Positions 62,199-63,909 of a DNA stretch of 63,909 bases are shown here, in pieces. The stretch is from Burkholderiales bacterium (GTDB lineage Bacteria; Pseudomonadota; Gammaproteobacteria; Burkholderiales; Burkholderiaceae_C): assembly GCA_016191995.1 (NCBI GenBank), contig JACPVA010000097.1, positions 1 through 63,909 of the forward strand. The letters run 5' to 3'. The notes beneath the pieces are model-generated. The model made no database searches. It was not told where the DNA came from and worked only from the letters and a program-made list of their open reading frames with translations. Each line of letters starts with the position of its first letter. Positions within the stretch are counted from its first letter, which is position 1. The translations under genes and the position numbers were made by a program.

Positions 62199-63909
62199 AT
62201 CGGGATAGGGGCCGGTCCTGACGGACCGGGCCCCTCCCACACCACCCGGCATGCGGGTCCGCACCGGGCGGTTCGAGAAGTTGAGGTCAGGAGAATCGGG
62301 GCACTCCCAAGCGGTCGAAGTAGGCGATCGTCAGCACCGCGTTGAGCCCGAGCGCGCTGGTATGCCACCAGCGGTGGGCGTGGCCCGCGATCCGGGTGGC
62401 CAAGCGCACCCCTGCGCCCAGCCGGCGTAGCTCCCGGAAGGCCGTCGGCCCCCGGCGCCATTGCTTGAGCTGGATCGCGCGCAGCCGGTGCCGCAGCCAT
62501 GCGTCCAGTGCGCGCATGATCCCGGGCGTCTGCGCCAGGCGGAAGTAGGCCTTCCAGCCCGGCACGTAGCGCCTGAGATCTGCGGCGACCTGGTGCAGGC
62601 TGCGCCCGCCCGAGCGGCGCGTCAGCTCTCGGATGCGTTGGCGCATCTTGTCCAGCGCCTGCGGCGCCACCGCGAGCTTGATCTCGTCCTTCGACGCCCA
62701 GAAGCGGTAGCCCAGGAACTTGCGTCCCCCCACGCGCGCCACCGCCGTCTTGGCTTCGTTGATCTTCAGGCGCAGCTTGGCGTAGCAGCCGCGCAGCACT
62801 TGCAGCACCCGCTGACCCGCACGCCGGCTCCTGACATAGACGTTGCAGTCGTCGGCGTAGCGCACGAACTTGTGGCCCCTGCGCTCGAGCTCCCGATCCA
62901 CTTCGTCCAGCAGCACGTTGGCCAGCAGCGGACTCAAGGGTCCGCCTTGCGGCGTGCCCTCGTGTCGCTGGATGCTCACCCCGTGCGCCAGGATGCCCGC
63001 TTGCAGGTAGCTGCGGATCAGCCCCAGCACCCGCTTGTCCGCAATCCGCTTGGCCAGCCGGTCCATCAGGATGTCGTGGTTGACCCGGTCGAAGAACTTC
63101 TCCAGATCCACGTCCACGACCCACCGGCGGCCGGCCTGCACGTACTGCTGCGCTTCGAGCACCGCCCCGTGCGCGCTGCGCCCCGGCCTGAAGCCGTGGC
63201 TGTGCGCGCTGAAGCTCGGGTCGATGAGCGGTTGCAGCACCTGCAGCACCGCCTGTTGGATCAACCGATCCACCACGGTCGGTATCCCCAGTTCGCGCAC
63301 GCCGCCGTCCGGCTTGGGTATGCCCACGCGGCGCACCGGCTGCGGCCGGTAGCTGCCGTCGAGCAATGCCTGCCGGGTCGCCGGCCATGCCTGCTTGAGG
63401 AATTCGCTCGTGGCTTGCACCGTGCGTCCATCGACGCCGGCGCTGCCCTTGTTGGCCCGCACTCGCTTGAACGCCGCCAACATGTTCTCTCTGGTCAACG
63501 CCTGCCCGAGCAGGTCGTCGACCCCTGGACCCGTTTGGTCGCCCCGCGCCAGCTCGGCTTCGTCGGTCGCGGCCTGGACGCGGGCTTCACCCTCGCCTGC
63601 AGCCTCGCCCCCGGGTCGCCCCGGCTTCTGACGCCTTGCCTTGCCAAGCGGTTCGTCTCGTGGTCGTCCTTCTCGTTCGGCCCTTCCCCGACTCAGGTCG
63701 GGTACTACGGCCTCGGCTGACTTCTCGCTCCGGGTCATCTCCGTTGCCCTTTCAGGCACAAGGCGAGATCTCCCCAGGTAAGAACGCGATCCTTCACCGC
63801 ACAACCGCCGCATTTACGCCGCCTGGTCCTTGGCCACAAGAGCTTTGCAGTAGACAGCCTGCTCGCCCTGACCGGCGTCGCCTTATATGCAGTTCGTGTT
63901 CCTCGGCTC
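62199..63909 (-). mobile_element. Group II intron, 3' part (5' end beyond the window)
   Basis: It encodes the reverse transcriptase at 62287-63738. Directly after the ORF stop the minus strand has a domain V-like hairpin (about 62238-62276: ACCGCCCGG ... CCGGGTGGT) followed by GTGTGGGAGGGG. A domain VI-like hairpin ends CCCTATCCCGAT, placing the 3' splice end at 62199. The 5' GUGYG boundary is not in the window. The element is inserted upstream of the fatty-acid operon. Confidence 0.8.
62287..63738 (-). CDS. ltrA: Group II intron reverse transcriptase/maturase
   Basis: A protein of about 483 residues needed for splicing and mobility of the intron. RT blocks are visible: ANKGSAGVDG, VGIPKPDGGVRELGIPTVVD, HSHGFRPGRSAHGAV, VVDVDLEKFFDRVNHDILM, GTPQGGPLSPLLANVLLDE and the catalytic FVRYADDCNVYV. 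The maturase (X) domain follows, ending at a C-terminus without an HNH endonuclease motif. ATG 63738 is adopted (AAAGGG 8 bases upstream); an in-frame start at 63813 would add 25 residues. Confidence 0.93.
   Translation of the reverse strand: MTRSEKSAEAVVPDLSRGRAEREGRPRDEPLGKARRQKPGRPGGEAAGEGEARVQAATDEAELARGDQTGPGVDDLLGQALTRENMLAAFKRVRANKGSAGVDGRTVQATSEFLKQAWPATRQALLDGSYRPQPVRRVGIPKPDGGVRELGIPTVVDRLIQQAVLQVLQPLIDPSFSAHSHGFRPGRSAHGAVLEAQQYVQAGRRWVVDVDLEKFFDRVNHDILMDRLAKRIADKRVLGLIRSYLQAGILAHGVSIQRHEGTPQGGPLSPLLANVLLDEVDRELERRGHKFVRYADDCNVYVRSRRAGQRVLQVLRGCYAKLRLKINEAKTAVARVGGRKFLGYRFWASKDEIKLAVAPQALDKMRQRIRELTRRSGGRSLHQVAADLRRYVPGWKAYFRLAQTPGIMRALDAWLRHRLRAIQLKQWRRGPTAFRELRRLGAGVRLATRIAGHAHRWWHTSALGLNAVLTIAYFDRLGVPRFS

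Overview
The window is about 64 kb of very GC-rich DNA with tightly packed genes and almost exclusive G or C third codon positions. It looks like a chromosomal segment of a betaproteobacterium of the order Burkholderiales, probably near the Rubrivivax/Leptothrix/Sphaerotilaceae group. The grounds are gene order (thrS-infC-rpmI-rplT-pheS-pheT-ihfA-merR-tRNA-Pro; grpE-dnaK-dnaJ), Bug/TctC-type receptors, an H-NS of the short betaproteobacterial type, a MHFG-type PEP-CTERM protein and an RpoD with a long Lys/Ala-rich N-terminus. The placement is an inference from the sequence.

Layout. 78-7869: hrpA and a small VOC protein (minus), then argA, an Fe(II)-trafficking protein, a lone Fe(III) binding protein and an H-NS protein (plus). 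7958-18698 (plus): a membrane GGDEF/EAL protein whose stop overlaps the dnaG start, then rpoD, a cyclase-FHA protein with a lone receiver, and hemH. 18993-24677: tctCBA (minus) divergent from the tctDE two-component pair and hslR (plus). 24689-28568: a heat-shock cluster grpE-dnaK-dnaJ with a clear sigma-32-type promoter. 28596-38431 (minus): an RND pump with its adaptor, a degenerate EAL protein, aroC and a sensory diguanylate cyclase. 38751-39572: a MHFG PEP-CTERM protein (plus). 39709-48065 (minus): the translation operon. 48122-61860 (minus): a glycine-zipper lipoprotein, a decayed gene, tex, and a long lipid/CoA cluster (oxidoreductases, thioesterase, SDRs, acyl-CoA dehydrogenase, thiolase, 3-hydroxyacyl-CoA dehydrogenase) preceded by a perfect TetR-type palindrome. 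62199 to the right edge (minus): a group II intron with its reverse transcriptase, its 5' end outside the window.

The most striking signal is the thrS leader. A 13-residue ORF (MTPRTSRNTSTGF) with four Thr codons is followed by a strong intrinsic terminator just before thrS, with competing pairings between them. This is the architecture of ribosome-mediated attenuation and would couple threonyl-tRNA charging to the operon, including infC, L35, L20, PheST and possibly IHF-alpha. A second terminator-like hairpin lies between rplT and pheS, and infC seems to start at ATC. A second theme is amplification of sequence at gene 3' ends: a 42-bp copy of the rpoD end, an 8-bp x13 array running into the EAL-gene stop, a 62-bp duplication whose units start at the aroC stop codon, and a 30-bp x3 in-frame array inside the acyl-CoA dehydrogenase.
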